From positions 361,001 through 425,000 of the forward strand of contig BLAL01000228.1 in NCBI GenBank assembly GCA_015698045.1: a DNA stretch of 64,000 nt, read 5' to 3'. The notes beneath the pieces are model-generated. The model had not been told where the DNA came from and made no database searches. It worked only from the letters and a program-made list of their open reading frames with translations. Below are positions 12,054 through 25,420 of the stretch, one piece after another. Origin of the DNA: Rhizophagus clarus (Eukaryota; Glomeromycota; Glomeromycetes; Glomerales; Glomeraceae). Positions within the stretch are counted from its first letter, which is position 1. Each line of letters starts with the position of its first letter. The translations under genes were made by a program, and so were the position numbers.

Positions 12054-12487
12054 TATAATCTGCAATATTTAACACAATTTCGTCGATGAGTTTATTATAA
12101 TTAAAAATATTTTATATTATTAATATAAATAAAATCTAACAAAAAAAGTAATTTCTAATTAGTAGTATTACATGCGAATAATAAGATAGATGAAATTTTA
12201 CATACTTAAATTATTATACATATGAAAGTGATAAAATTTTGTTACAATCTGCAATAAACTAACACAATTTCGTCGATGGGTTTATAATTAAGAAATAAAA
12301 ATTAGTATTATTAATATTAATATATATAATTAAAATCTAACAAAAAAAAAAAAAATACTAGTTAATATTATATACGAATAAAAGGTAAATGACATTTTAC
12401 ATACTTAAATTATTATATTTATGAAAGTGAATCTTTTAAAAATAAAATTTTATTATAATCTGCAATATCTAATACAATTCGTCGAAG
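12054..12487. repeat. About 195-205-bp tandem repeat
   Basis: The landmark ATAATCTGCAATATTTAACA followed by CAATTTCGTCGA occurs near 12056, 12250 and 12454. Between them lie matching stretches (ATCTAACAAAAAAA, TTTTACATACTTAAATTATTATA, ATGAAAGTGA). This gives two full copies and the start of a third, at about 85 percent identity by eye. Confidence 0.65.
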
Positions 12488-13078
12488 GTAAAGCCAATTC
12501 CCGCTTGGCACGGACTTTGAGTTTTTTTTTCTGCCAGTTTGACGCTAGCTTTCCATTCTTTTAAGCCTTTCCAATGAGAGCTTACCAAATATTTGAGTAA
12601 GTTAGCTAAGCCATACGTTTAAGCGAGTTCATCAAATTGCTTTATTTCTCTTTTTCTTCGGTTAAATTGAAAATTAATTGAAAAGAATTGAAGAAATGGT
12701 TTATAACTATACAAAATTAAGTTAACACCATCATTATGGTGAAAAAACCGTGTAAAAAAAAAATTGATTATTAATTATTCGGAAGTAAATGTGTTAAGAG
12801 GTTATTTTCGAGAAAAGGCGATAAGGAATGAATAATAACGTGTTATAAAGGACTGTAATTTATTTGATAAAGTTATATACCATTGTGGGAAAAAGAAGAA
12901 AAGAAATAATAAAGGAAATATTAATGATGATTTTAAAAAAACGCTAGCGGAACGGCTAGCATATTTACAGTATATAAAAAAAATTTTGCGATTTGTGAAT
13001 TTGCGAATTTTTTTTTTTTTTTTAAAAAAAAGATCAGTTATTAATCATAAGACAGATCATAACAACTAAAATAAGATC
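12488..13078. other. Intergenic; GCTAGC inverted repeat
   Basis: No gene seen. Near 12943-12960 there is a small hairpin, GCTAGCGGAACGGCTAGC, between A- and T-rich flanks. Confidence 0.5.
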
Positions 13079-13279
13079 TGGTTTATAATACCTAATGTCT
13101 AAATAATAATTTATTAGGGCTTTAGGGGCTTGGCGGCTTTCTGTTTTTTTTCCGTTTTTCCTTAATAAAAAACCAGTCAACGGTGAGGCTGATAGAATTC
13201 CGATTATAATTAACAATCGGTTTATAATGTCCGGTGGTCAAAACAATAATTTTTTAGGGCTTTAGGGGCTTGGTAGCTT
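13079..13279. repeat. Direct repeat of about 60 bp
   Basis: The segment at 13079-13138 (GGTTTATAAT ... AGGGCTTTAGGGGCTTGGCGG) is repeated at 13219-13279 with several substitutions (GGCTTGGTAG). The two copies are 140 bp apart and relatively G-rich for the region. Their origin is unknown. Confidence 0.6.
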
Positions 13280-13852
13280 GAAATATTCTAATTTGGAATT
13301 TGTTTTTTTCCATATGAGAACGTTCGATGTTTGAAAAAAGATCGAAAATTTTCAATAATAAGGGAAGACACTAACGTTGAGGATGATTTAACGACAATTT
13401 TATTCGAGCGATTACAGTGATTATACAAATGAATTTTATGAAAGTTTGTTATAAAGAATGTACTTGTATTATCAAAAAGAAAAAATTTAACCTTTTAGCG
13501 ATAGCCTTATTAAAATCATTATTAGATTACCATATATGGGGTTATGTAATTTTAATTGGAGACTAAAAATAGATTCATTAAACCATCGGTGATGACTTTT
13601 ATTGATGTGGAATATTTCTACCAGTTTAGGATGATTATTCAGTCATAATATTTGTTACATCAATGAAACTTAATCAATGATCATCTTATGAAATTTTCAT
13701 ACAAATAAGCCATTTCATGAATAGGGGAGATAATTAGTGTAATACTCGCTTGTACCCGATCCAAGTATTAACATAGTAACAAATAGACAATGTTATTGTT
13801 TCCAATTTTGGGCAATAACATAAAACAATAACAAGGTGCCACGAAAGAAAAA

Positions 13853-15392
13853 GGTATAGAGATAAACTGTACTGTACGATCGGCTAAACTGTACTGTACG
13901 AATTTTTTTTCAGAATTTATCGTACAGTACAGTACAGCACTATATAAAGCGCTATATTGTACTGTACAATAAATTAAAAAAATTCGTACAGTACAGTTTA
14001 TTACTATACTTATAATTTATATTTATAATAGGTATATAACTTTATTCACTTGTAACTGCACTTTTCTCATTTAAATAAATAAAATAAATTAAATTATTTA
14101 ACAATTTTTATTAATCATTGCGATTGATTTACATAAAATTCTTTTTACAATTTGACACAGATTTTTTATTTCTAATGAGTTTTAAAGGGTATTTTATTTA
14201 ATATTTTTATAGAATACGATTAATTTAATATTTTTTTTATACCAAAACTGCCTTTTAAACATAGGAAAATAAAAAAGATTATGAGTAGAAATAAGTGTCA
14301 GGAATTAAAAAATACGAAAGTAAAGTATTAGAAAAGAAAAAAAAAATGAAAAGAGATCATCAGGAATGAAAAAAAAAATAAAAGGGAAGTGTCAGGAACA
14401 GAAAACAAAGAAAGAAAAGCATCAGGATAAAAAAAACGAAGAGAAAGGATCAGGAATGAAATGAGATGCATCAGGAATGAAAAAAAAATGAAAAAAAGGC
14501 GTTAAGAATGAAAAACAACAAAGGGAGACATCAGAAACGGAAAAACAAAGAGAAGTAGAAGTATCAAAAATGGGAAATAAAGGAGAGGTATCAGGAATGA
14601 AAAAAAAAATGAAAAACAAAAAGAAGTAGGAGTATTAGAAATGGAAAACGGAAGAGAAGTATCAGAAATGAAAAAAATTAAAGGAAGTGTCAAGAACAGA
14701 AAGAAAAGAAAAAAAAGTGTCAAAAACGAAAAAAATAAAAGGTATCAGAAATAAAGAACAAAAGATGGGACGTATCAGGAATAAAACATAAGAAAGATGT
14801 TAGGAATGAAAACAACAAAGGGAAGTGACAGTAACGAAAAAAAAAACATTAAAAACAAAAATAAAATAAAAAAAGAAAACCACCACCCATGAAAAAGAAA
14901 AAATTATTAATAAATTTCAAAATCAAGAAGTAATAGAAAACAATAAAATAATAAGAAAAAAGACATACTTCAGTTCCTTAGTAGCTAAAATATTTCAGCA
15001 AGAAGCAACTGTGTCGAAATTGTCTAAAAAAAACAGTTAGCGAAAGTAAAAAAAACAATAAATAAATAAATAAATAAAACAGTAGAATAGTAAAAAAAAA
15101 AAAAACAATAAAAACTACCTTGAACTGTACGCTAGAATGTTCTAAGAAAGTTATTCCAAGCTTCAGAGAAAAGAAAAAAAAAATACTGTTTCAAAAATAA
15201 AAAAACAAAAAAAATAGCACACGGTAAAGAGTATGAAAAAGAGATTATCTGCGATAATATCCGCAATAAACAAATGTACGCGTGACAAATCACGTGAAAA
15301 AAAGAACTGTACTGTACGAAAAAAAAAATCGTACAATGATTATTCGTACAGTACAGTTTAGCTGATCGTACAGTACAGTTTATATGTATACC
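13853..15392. mobile_element. 1.54-kb TIR element with purine-rich core
   Basis: Both ends carry about 45-bp inverted repeats starting GGTATA. They contain two tandem copies of AAACTGTACTGTACGA separated by TC(G/A)GCT: left at 13853-13902, right as its complement at 15342-15392. Further CTGTACTGTAC copies sit just inside each end. The core from about 14280 to 14890 is A/G-rich on the plus strand, made of variants of ATCAGGAATGAAAAAAA. There is no credible protein, as the frames across the core are low-complexity Phe/Ser strings. On the minus strand the right half has splice-like signals (CAAGGTAG, CTAACTG, TTTTTTTTAG). No target duplication was found. The element is non-autonomous. Confidence 0.7.
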
Positions 15393-15904
15393 CATAAAGG
15401 GCCTTGTGACAGATATAGCCTCACATCCAATAAAAGTGTTAATCGTTCTGACGCTTTTTGATCATGCATTAATTATTAATAACATAATAAACTATTATAA
15501 ATAATAAGCTTTGTATATTTAATTTTTATTATTTTTAACTCATTTTATAAGCTTTATATATACTTCCTAAAAATTTTCATTTATATATTTTTTTACTTCA
15601 CTTTATCATATCAATTATATAAATCATGCAATATTATTATGCTTAATACAAATATCGGTCTATGAAAATCTGCATGGCTGAACGATAACCGTACTCATAA
15701 AATAAAATAAATTAAATAACAATTTAATCAATTTTTTAATATTCTTTATTGTTATATCAACGCATCATAATATTTTATAATAAAAAAAATAATCATATTA
15801 ATAAAATGCCCATATAATAATTGTTATATTATGTACAAATATTATTGTAATTAAAAAGGTTATTAATATAAACCCAATTTAGCTAGTAAATTAAATAAGC
15901 AATA
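15393..15904. other. Intergenic, no features seen
   Basis: Very A+T-rich, with no supported gene or repeat. Confidence 0.5.
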
Positions 15905-15934
15905 TCAAGAAAAATTCGCGCGAATTTTTCTTGA
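15905..15934. repeat. Perfect 30-bp palindrome
   Basis: The arm TCAAGAAAAATTCGC is followed immediately by its exact reverse complement, with no loop. The flanks continue loosely as an inverted repeat (AATTAAATAAGCAA on the left, TTATTTAATTAGCAA on the right). A related, interrupted copy (AAGAAAATTTTCAAGAATTTTTCTT) follows near 15982-16006. Confidence 0.85.
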
Positions 15935-16439
15935 GGTCATCGATGACGGTTTTAATTTATTTAATTAGCAATTTAAAATTAAGAAAATTTTCAAGAATTT
16001 TTCTTAGTAAATAAACCTGGGCGCGTTTAGAGTTTATTTCATAGATTAAGTTTTATATTATACTTATTTGATTATTTTCTTATGCTAGAAGAAATTAGTA
16101 TTTTATTTATATAATATTTATATATAACTTAAATTAACCAAATTCTTTCTTTACTTAAAAATCATTTATTTAATAATCAGCAAAAAAAATAATTCATAAA
16201 TATTATTTTATTTTGCTTATATAAATTATATTTTTAAAGAGTAATTTTAAAATATAATAAAAATTTATCGTAAAATTGATGCTAATCTAAATAAAAATTT
16301 TGGCAGATTCTTCTTCGAATTTATAATTTTTCATTATTTTTCCTTTTTCCCACCTACTAACACTAAATTTTTTTTTTTTTTTTTGTGATTATAAGATTTT
16401 CATTATCTTTCACAACCTATCATTTTTCATTTAGTAGTT
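15935..16439. other. Intergenic, no gene
   Basis: A+T-rich DNA with homopolymer runs. Nothing beyond the degenerate palindrome copy near 15990. Confidence 0.5.
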
Positions 16440-16626
16440 ATTTCTTAATTATAATCTAATGGTTTTTTTTTTGTGATTATTATTTTTAATATTATATAAT
16501 CTATAATTTTTTTTTTCGTGATCATTATTTTCAAATTATAATCTAATATATATTTTTTTCTTTTGTGATCGTTATTTTCAACAATCTAATATATATTTTT
16601 TTCTTTTGTGATCGTTATTTTCAACA
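16440..16626. repeat. Approximately 45-50-bp tandem repeat
   Basis: About four copies of a unit with AATCTAATATATATTTTTTT, then TTTTGTGATCGTTATTTTCAA. The last two copies are almost identical and the first two are diverged. Confidence 0.7.
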
Positions 16627-17340
16627 CTTCTCCAGCATTTAATATCTGCTCTACTTCTTTCATATAATGCTTTTCCTTTATCTAAAGTATATGATGGATG
16701 ATTCACAAGGAAAATAATGTATAAATATTTTTTTTTCACCACAGTAGAAGAGATCTCAAAGGCTATTAAGATTCCTGTGTGTTTACGAATATTGCATTAT
16801 ACTTGTACAATTCATTCGTCACTTCTGGTCTTTCATTATTTCTGGCTGTAGATCTTTAATTTCTTTCATGAGGAGACTTTAAGGAAAATTAACAAATATT
16901 ATTCCTTATTTAATTTCTTTTGGTCAAATACTGTTTTGTGATTTGTCTTTTTGGTTCCATATTTTCTACAGTTAAATGGATGTATTTTCTTAAATAAAGA
17001 TCTAGATCTGAAATCTTGAATATTTGGAATTGTGGATAAAATGTACATTTTTTTTTCTACAAATAATAGAGCAGTAAAACTTTGCTGGATTTGCATCTAA
17101 AATAAAGAATTTAATTAGAAAAAAAAAGGTTTAAATTAATAATAAAAAAAAAATGATTAAAGAATTAATAAATTCTAATTTAGCATACCTTTTGTATATT
17201 AAACATGTATTACCCGTTTTTGATTTGCGCATTATTTTAATCAAATTATAACTATCATAAATCAAAAAAAAATAAAAATAAAAATCCTCCCAAGTCCCAT
17301 ATGTTGATATAAAAAAAGCAAAATAAAAAAAAAGAATAAG
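16627..17340. other. Intergenic, no convincing gene
   Basis: A 65-codon minus frame (17096-16899) and scattered codon-like stretches between 16640 and 16900 hint at an old coding remnant on the minus strand. No domain is recognisable. Confidence 0.35.
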
Positions 17341-18375
17341 TGTACCAAATAAAGTTATTAAGGTAAGAATGGTACATAGGAATGATAAGGAAATAATAAA
17401 AATAGTAGTTCAGAGCCAAATTGGTTAAAACCATACAGGATGAACTGTCATTTAAAGATTAATGACTAAACTATTAGGATATTAATAAGGGCAAGGATTT
17501 GATAATTCATGTAAATAAAGATATATAAAAAATTAATACAAAAAAAAAATAAAAGTTATGAAATTTGAAAAAAAACGAGCGAAAAAATTTTATTATAAGA
17601 AGAGAAGGGGGGAAAAGAAATATAAGAAAATAAAGAAAATGTACCAAATAAGTTATTAAGGTAAGAATGGTACACTAGGAATGATAAGGAATTTATAAAA
17701 ATAGTAGTTCAGAGCCAGTTTGGTTAAAACCGCACAGGATGAACTGTCATCTAAAGATTAATGACTAAACTATTGGGATATCAATAAGGGTAAGGATTTG
17801 ATAATTCATGTAAGGATATATAAAAAATTAATACAAAAAAAAATAAAAGTGATGAAATGTGAAAAAAAAGAGTAAAAAAAATTTTATTATAAGAAGAGGG
17901 GGGGGATAAGAAAAATAGAAAGAATAATGTACCAAATAAATTATTAAGGTAAGAATGGTACAAAGGAATGATAAGGAAATAATAAAAATAGTAGTTCAGA
18001 GCCAAATTGGTTAAAACCATACAGGATGAACTGTCATTTGAAGATTAATGACTAAACTATTGGGATATTAATAAGGGGAAGGATTTGATAATTCATGTAA
18101 AGATATATGAAAAATTAATACAAAAAAAATAAAAGCTATGAAATTTGAAAAAAAAAATGAATGAAAAAATTTTATTATAAGAAGAGAAAGGGGGAAAAGA
18201 AATATAAGAAAATAAAGAGAATGTACCAAATAAGTTATTAAGGCAAGAATGGTACACTAGGAATGATAAGGAATTTATAAAAATAGTAGTTCAGAGCCGG
18301 TTTGGTTAAAACCGCACAGGATGAACTGTCATTTAAAGATTAATGACTAAACTATTAGGGTATAAAAAAGGGGTA
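17341..18375. repeat. Tandem repeat of about 290-300 bp with A-B-A-B higher-order structure
   Basis: Four units begin with GTACCAAATA near 17341, 17641, 17928 and 18221. Each includes AAGAATGGTACA, ATAGTAGTTCAGAGCC and ACAGGATGAACTGTCAT. Units 1 and 3 share GCCAAATTGGTTAAAACCATAC. Units 2 and 4 share the GTTTGGTTAAAACCGCAC variant and GGAATTTATAAA. The array therefore arose by duplication of a two-unit block of about 587 bp. The last unit is truncated. No coding sequence. Confidence 0.85.
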
Positions 18376-19084
18376 AGGATTTGAGATATAAACCATATAA
18401 ATTAATTTTATATATATAAAAAGGTAATATACCCTATTATATATATATATAGCTAGATCAAAAGAAGCAAGCAAAAAACTAGGAAGAAATTCAAGCAAAA
18501 GAATAGGAATAAATTTTAAAAAAATTTTAAATGAAATTTCAATTAAATGAGAAAAATAATAAAATAAAATAAAAAGTAAAATAAAAGTTAAGAGAAAAGT
18601 AAAAAGAGAAAATAAAATTTGAGTGTCATTACTCAATTGTGTTTCCACAATTGAGTAGTGATAAGAAAAACACTTATTAAGAGAGATTTCAGTTAAAGGC
18701 GAACGTACGAAATTGGGGCAAAGATCAAAAGACATTTTGAAAAAATTTTAGAAGTAAACAGGAGAAGTAGAAAGATTTTTTATAAAAAAAAAAAAATAAG
18801 AGAAATACCTATATTTATAGAACTTTAAATCAGTATAAAATATAATTAAATACTATTACAATTTGTTGCATACATTTTACCCTATATGAGTCATTTACAA
18901 TCTTGGTAGATTATTTTTACAATCGATTACTCATAATCTTTAAAATTATGTTAAAAGTTCGATTATCTGTCATAAATTATGAGTAATCGCGAAATTGTAA
19001 ATAATTGATCGCGTAAATTGTTATGATCTATACTGATATGATTTAATCACATGACCTTTAAATTATGACTCATTTATCCTGTAT
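18376..19084. other. Intergenic, no gene
   Basis: A 126-codon minus frame (18735-18355) is low-complexity and reads partly through the end of the tandem repeat, so I do not regard it as a gene. Otherwise A+T-rich, with short inverted repeats around TCATAAATTATGAGTAATCG near 18970. Confidence 0.45.
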
Positions 19085-22000
19085 AATAATAATAAACTAT
19101 TTCACACTTTGATTATTAAATAATTATTTAAATAAAGAAATTAGTTAGTTTAAATTATATGTAAATATTATATAAATATGTAATAATAGAATTAAATAAA
19201 TAACTTACGAGCTATATTGTTAAATAATTTTTTAAATAAAGAAATTAGTTAGTTTAAATTATATGTAAATATTATATAAATATGTAATAATAGAATTAAA
19301 TAAATAACTTACGAGCTATATTGTTAAATAATTTTTTAAATAAAGAAATTAGTTAGGCTATATTGTTAAATAATTTTTTAAATAAAGAAATTAGTTAGTT
19401 TAAATTATATGTAAATATTATATAAATATGTAATAATAGAATTAAATAAATAACTTACGAGCTATATTGTTAAATAATTTTTTAAATAAAGAAATTAGTT
19501 AGTTTAAATTATATGTAAATATTATATAAATATGTAATAATAGAATTAAATAAATAACTTACGAGCTATATTGTTAAATAATTTTTTAAATAAAGAAATT
19601 AGTTAGTTTAAATTATATGTAAATATTATATAAATATGTAATAATAGAATTAAATAAATAACTTACGAGCTATATTGTTAAATAATTTTTTAAATAAAGA
19701 AATTAGTTAGTTTAAATTATATGTAAATATCATATAAATATGTAATAATAGAATTAAATAAATAACTTACGAGCTATATTGTTAAATAATTTTTTAAATA
19801 AAGAAATTAGTTAGTTTAAATTATATGTAAATATTATATAAATGTGTAATAATAGAATTAAATAAATAACTTATAACTTACAATCTAAAATAAATTACCA
19901 AATAATTTTTTAAATAACATATTTATATAATATCTGTATATACTAATTTCTTTATTTAAAAAATTATTTAATAATATAGATAGTAAGTTATTTATTTAAT
20001 TCTATTATTAAATTTATATATAAATATTTAAATTAACTAATTTCTTTAATTCGGTAATTTATTTTAGTTCGTAAGTTATAAGTTATTTATTTAATTCTAT
20101 TATCACATATTTATACAAATATTTACAACTATTGACTAAATTAAAAAATTATTTAATAATATAGCGAGTAAGTGATTCTATTATTATATTATTCAACAAT
20201 ATTTAATTCATTGTTAATATTCATATAACATTTACAATTTAAATTAACTGAATTCTTTATTTAAAAATTATTTGGTAATTTATTTTAGTGAGTAAGTCGT
20301 ATCCTATTATTATATGTTTATATATTAACATATAATTTAAACTAACTTTATTCTTTATTTAAAAATTTATTTAATAATATAGCGAGTATGTTATTAATTA
20401 ATTCTATTATTACTCTTATTGTATATTTAAATAACATTTACGTAAGATCTATATAGTTAAACTAACTAAATTCTTTCTTTCTTTAAAAAATTATTTGTTA
20501 ATTTATTCTAGATTGTAAGCTATAAATTATTTATTAATTCTATTATTACATATTTATATAATATTTACATACAATTCAAACTAACTAATCCTTTATTTAA
20601 AAATTACTTAATAATATAGCGAGTAAGTTATTTATTAATTCTATTATTAAATATTTGTATAATATTTACGTATAATTTAGATTAACTAAATTTTTATTAA
20701 AATATATTTAATAATATAGGGAGTAGGTTATTCATTTAATCGTATTATTACATATTTGCATGATATTTATATAACTTAAACTAACTAAATCCTTTATTTA
20801 AAAAATTATTTGGTAATTTGTCTTAGTTGGTAAGTTGTATTCTATCATGATATACTGTATTTATAATATTTACATATAATATAAACTAACTAAATTCTTT
20901 ATTTATGAATTATTTAATAATAGGGAGTAAGTTATTTATTTAATTCCATTATTACATATTTATATAATATTTACTTATAACCTATATTTTAAACTAAATT
21001 CTTTATTTAAAAAATTATTTGTTAATTTATTCCAGATTGTAGGTTATAAATTATTTATTTAATTTTATTATTCATATTTATATAATATTTACGCATAATT
21101 TACACTAATTAAATTCTTTATTTTAAGATGGTAAGTCATATTCTATTATTACATATTTATATAATATTTATGCACATATATTTTAAACTAACTAAATCCT
21201 TTATTTAATTTATTTTAGTTTGTAAGTCGCATTCTATTAATACATTTTCATATAACATTCACATATAATTTAAACTAACTAAACCTTTTATTTAAATAAT
21301 TATTTAATAATATAGGGAGTAAGTTATATAGGTTATTTATTTAATTCCACTATTATATAACTAAATTTTTATTTAACAAATTATTTAATATTATAGGGAG
21401 TGAGTTATTTATTTAATTCTATTATTACATATTTATAATATTCCATATAATTTAAACTTAGTACTAAATTCTTTATTTAAAAATTATTTATTAATATAGA
21501 GAGTAAGCTATTTATTTGATATTATTAATACATATTTATATAATATTAATATATAATTTTAACTAACTAAATTCTTTATTTTAATAATATAGGGAGTGAG
21601 TTATTTATTTATTAACTCTTTTATTACATATTTATAATATTGACTTATAATTAAGCTAACTAAATTTTTTATTTGAAAAATTATTTAATAATATAGAGCG
21701 TAAGTTACTTATTTAATTCTATTATTACATTTTTATGTAATTTAAACAACTAACTAAATTTTTTATTTTATGATATAGTTCGTAAGTTATAAGTTATTTA
21801 TTTAATTCTATTATTGCATATTTATATAATTTTTACATATAATTTAAACTAACTAAATTCTTTATTTAAAAAATTATTTAATAATAGGGAGTAAGTTATT
21901 TATATAATTCAATTATTTCATTTTTATATCATATTTACATTTAATTTAAACTAACTAAATTATTTAAAAATTATTTAATAAATATAGGGTGTAAGTTATT

Positions 22001-25000
22001 TATTTAATTCTATTCTTACATACAGTCAACTCTTGCAATGAATTTTGATACTGTATATCGAATTATACGATACAGCGAATCTTCAATGTGGTACAGATTT
22101 TATATATTAAAAAATTTTTATTACATCGAATGTTACTAATTAAATGCTGTATACCGTTTAACGAAGTAAATCCTATAAACTATAAAATGACACTCCTTAT
22201 AACATAGTTTTAGTTATATAGTTATATTGAATGTTTTTAATATAACTAAGTACATTATGTAAAGTACCCAACATATTGCAATATATCAAGTTTTACCAGA
22301 TTTTTCTATTATACCGAACTTCGCTATAGCAAAATTCTTATAATGAAGATCTGAATAGGCCCATATGCCTACTTCGTTATAGCAAGAGTCGACTGTATTC
22401 GTATAATCTTTGCATATTATTTAAACTAACTAAGTTCTTTATATAAAAAAATTATTAATAATTTAGGGTGTAAGTAATTGTTTATTACATATTTATATAA
22501 TATTTACATATAATTTAAACTAACTGAATTCTTCATTTAAAAATTATTTAATTATATAGTCTGTAAGTTATAAGCCATTTGTTTCATTCCGTCTATTATT
22601 GCATATTTATGAATGTTTACATATAACTTAAATCTTTATTTAAAAATTCTTTAATAATAGTTTGTAAGTTATTTATTTAATTCTATTATAATATTTACAT
22701 ATAATTTAAACTAATTAAATTCTTTATTTAAAATTATTTATTAATATAGGGCGTAAGTTATAAGTTATTTATTTAATTCTATTAATTACATATTTATATA
22801 ATATTAACATATAATTCAAACTAATTAATTCTAAATCTTTATTTAAACAATTATTTAAAAATATAGTTCGTAAGTTATTTTTTTAATTCTATATAATATT
22901 TGTTCATTTATAATATAAACTAACTAAATTCTTTATTTAAATAATTATTTGGTAATTTATTTTAGTTGGTAAGTCGTATTTAATTATTACATATTTATAT
23001 AATATTTACATATAATTTAAACTAATTAAATTCTTTATTTAAAAAATTATTTTGTAATTTATTTTAGATCGTAAGTTATAAGTTATTATTTATTTAATTC
23101 TATTATTATATATTTATATCCATATAACTCAAACTAACTAAATTCTTTATTTAAAAAAAATATTTAATAATATAGAGTGTAAGCTATTCTATTTATTATC
23201 GATTTAAACTAACAAAATTCTTATTTAAATATTATTTGATAATCTATTTTAGTTGGTGCGTCGTATTCTATAGCATATTTATGTAATATTTCATATAACT
23301 TAAACTTACTAATTTCTTTTTTTAAAAAATTATTTAATAATAGGGGGTAAGTTATAAGTTATATATTATTTAATTCTTTTATTGCATATTTATATAATAT
23401 TTACATGTAATTTAAACTAACTATTTGAAAATTATTTAATAATATAGCTCGTAAGTTATTTATTTAATTCTATTATTACACATTTTTATAATATTTACAT
23501 ATAATTTAGGCTAATTAAATTCTTTATTTAATAAATTATTTAATAATATAGTTTGTAAGTTCAGTTATTTAATATATTTGCATAATATTTACATATAATT
23601 TAAACTAATTAAATTCTTTATTTAAAATATCATTTAATAATATAGGGTGTAGGTTATTTGTTATTTATTTAATCCTAATATTACATATTTATATAATATT
23701 TACATATAATTTAAGCTAACTAAATTCTTTATTTAAAAATTATTTGATAATTTATTTTAGATGGTAAGTCATATTCTATTATTACATATTTATATAATAT
23801 TTACATAAAACTAACTATTTAAAAATTATTAAATAATATAGGAAGTAAGTTATTTATTTAATTCTATTATTACAAATTTAAATAATATTTACATATAATA
23901 TAAATTAACTGAATTATTCATTTAAAAAATTATTTAATAATATATATAGGGAGTAAGTTATTTATTAAATCCAATATTATATGTTTATGTAATATCTACA
24001 TATAATTTAAACTAACTAATTCTTTATTTAAATAATTATTTAATGTTTTACTTTAGATTTATTTAATAATATAAGGGAGTAAGTTATTATCACATATTTA
24101 TATAATATTTACACATAATTTAAGCTAACTAATTTGTTTGTTTATTTTAGATGGTAGGTCGTATTCTAACATTTCATACTTACATATAATTTAAACTAAC
24201 TAAATTCTTTATTTAAAATATATTTGAATTTTTTAAATAAAGAATTTAGTTAGTTTAACTACGTGTAAATATCATATTAATAAAATACGACTTACCATCT
24301 AAAATAAATTACCCAAACAATTTTTTAAACAAAAAATTTTAGTTAGATAAATTATATGTAAATATTATATTAATATGTAATAATAGAATTAAATAAATAA
24401 CTTACTCGCTAAGTTATTAAACAATTTTTTTATAAATTAAGAATTTATATATAAATATTATATAAATATGTAGTAACAGATAATAGAATACGACTTACCA
24501 ACTAAAATAAATTACCGTATAATTTTTTAAATAAAGAACTTAGTTAAAATTATATGGATATAAATATAATAATAGAATTAAATAAATAATAACTTATAAC
24601 TTACGATCTAAAATAAATTACCAAGTAATTTTTTAAATAAAAGAATTTAGTTAGTTTAAATTATATACTACATAAATATGTAATAATAGAATACGACTTA
24701 CCATCTAAAATGAATTATCAAATAGTTTTTAAATGAAGGATTTAGTTAATTTAAATTACAAGTATATGCAAATATTATATAAATATGTAATAATAGAACT
24801 AAATAAATAACTCACACCCTGTATTATTAAGTAATTTTTAATAGTTAGATTTTATGTAAATATTATATAAATATGCAATAATAAAATACGACTTACCATC
24901 TAAAATAAATTAATTATTAATAATTTGTTAAAAGAATTTAATTAATTTAAATTATATGTAATTATTATATTAGTATGTAATATAAATATGTAACAATAGA

Positions 25001-25420
25001 ATACGACTCACCAACTAAAATAAATTAAATAATAAATAAATGAATTTAGTTAGTTTAAATTATATGTAAATATGTAATGATAGAATTAAATAAATAACTT
25101 ACGAACTATATAATTATAAAGAATTTAGTTAGTTTAAATTATATGTAAATATTATATAAATATGTGATAATAGAATTAAAATAAATAACTTACTCCCTAT
25201 ATTATTAAATAATTTTTTAAATAAAATAATTTTATAAATGAAGAATTTAGTTAGTTTAAGTTATTATTTAAATACGTAATAATAAATTACGACTTACCAA
25301 CTTTTTTAAATAAAGAATTTAGTTAGTTTAAATTATATGTAAAAATATTACATTAACAGTTAATATAAAATAATGGTTAATTAAACTATAACAGATAAAT
25401 AAAAATTATATATATATAAT
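19085..25420. repeat. 6.3-kb A/T satellite array, unit 104 bp, in two orientations
   Basis: The unit contains TAACTTACGAGCTATATTGT, TAAATAATTTTTTAAATAAAG, AAATTAGTTAGTTTAAATTA and ATATGTAATAATAGAATTAA. From 19085 to about 19900 seven copies run forward at near identity with a period of 104 bp; one extra 42-bp partial copy lies near 19350. From about 19910 to 24215 diverged copies run in reverse orientation. From about 24220 to 25420 they run forward again. There is no coding content. A MITE interrupts the array at 22023-22395. The size and homogeneity suggest a structural satellite, possibly centromeric or heterochromatic, which is inference. Confidence 0.9.
22023..22395. mobile_element. TA-flanked MITE, copy 1 (Tc1/mariner-like)
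   Basis: The ends are CAGTCAACTCTTGC and GCAAGAGTCGACTG, flanked on both sides by TA (22021-22022 and 22396-22397). Length is 373 bp with no coding sequence. CAGTC ends with TA duplication fit the Tc1/mariner superfamily. The interior contains TTACTAATTAAATGCTGTAT, which is shared in opposite orientation with the element at 31365-31669. Confidence 0.8.

Noticed and set aside
14422-14723. Minus-strand frames rich in Phe/Ser/Leu
   Set aside because: They are translations of the purine-rich repeat core of a TIR element; no domain, and composition follows the DNA repeat.
18355-18735. 126-codon minus-strand frame with hydrophobic segments
   Set aside because: Partly inside the 290-bp tandem repeat, low complexity, no recognisable motif.
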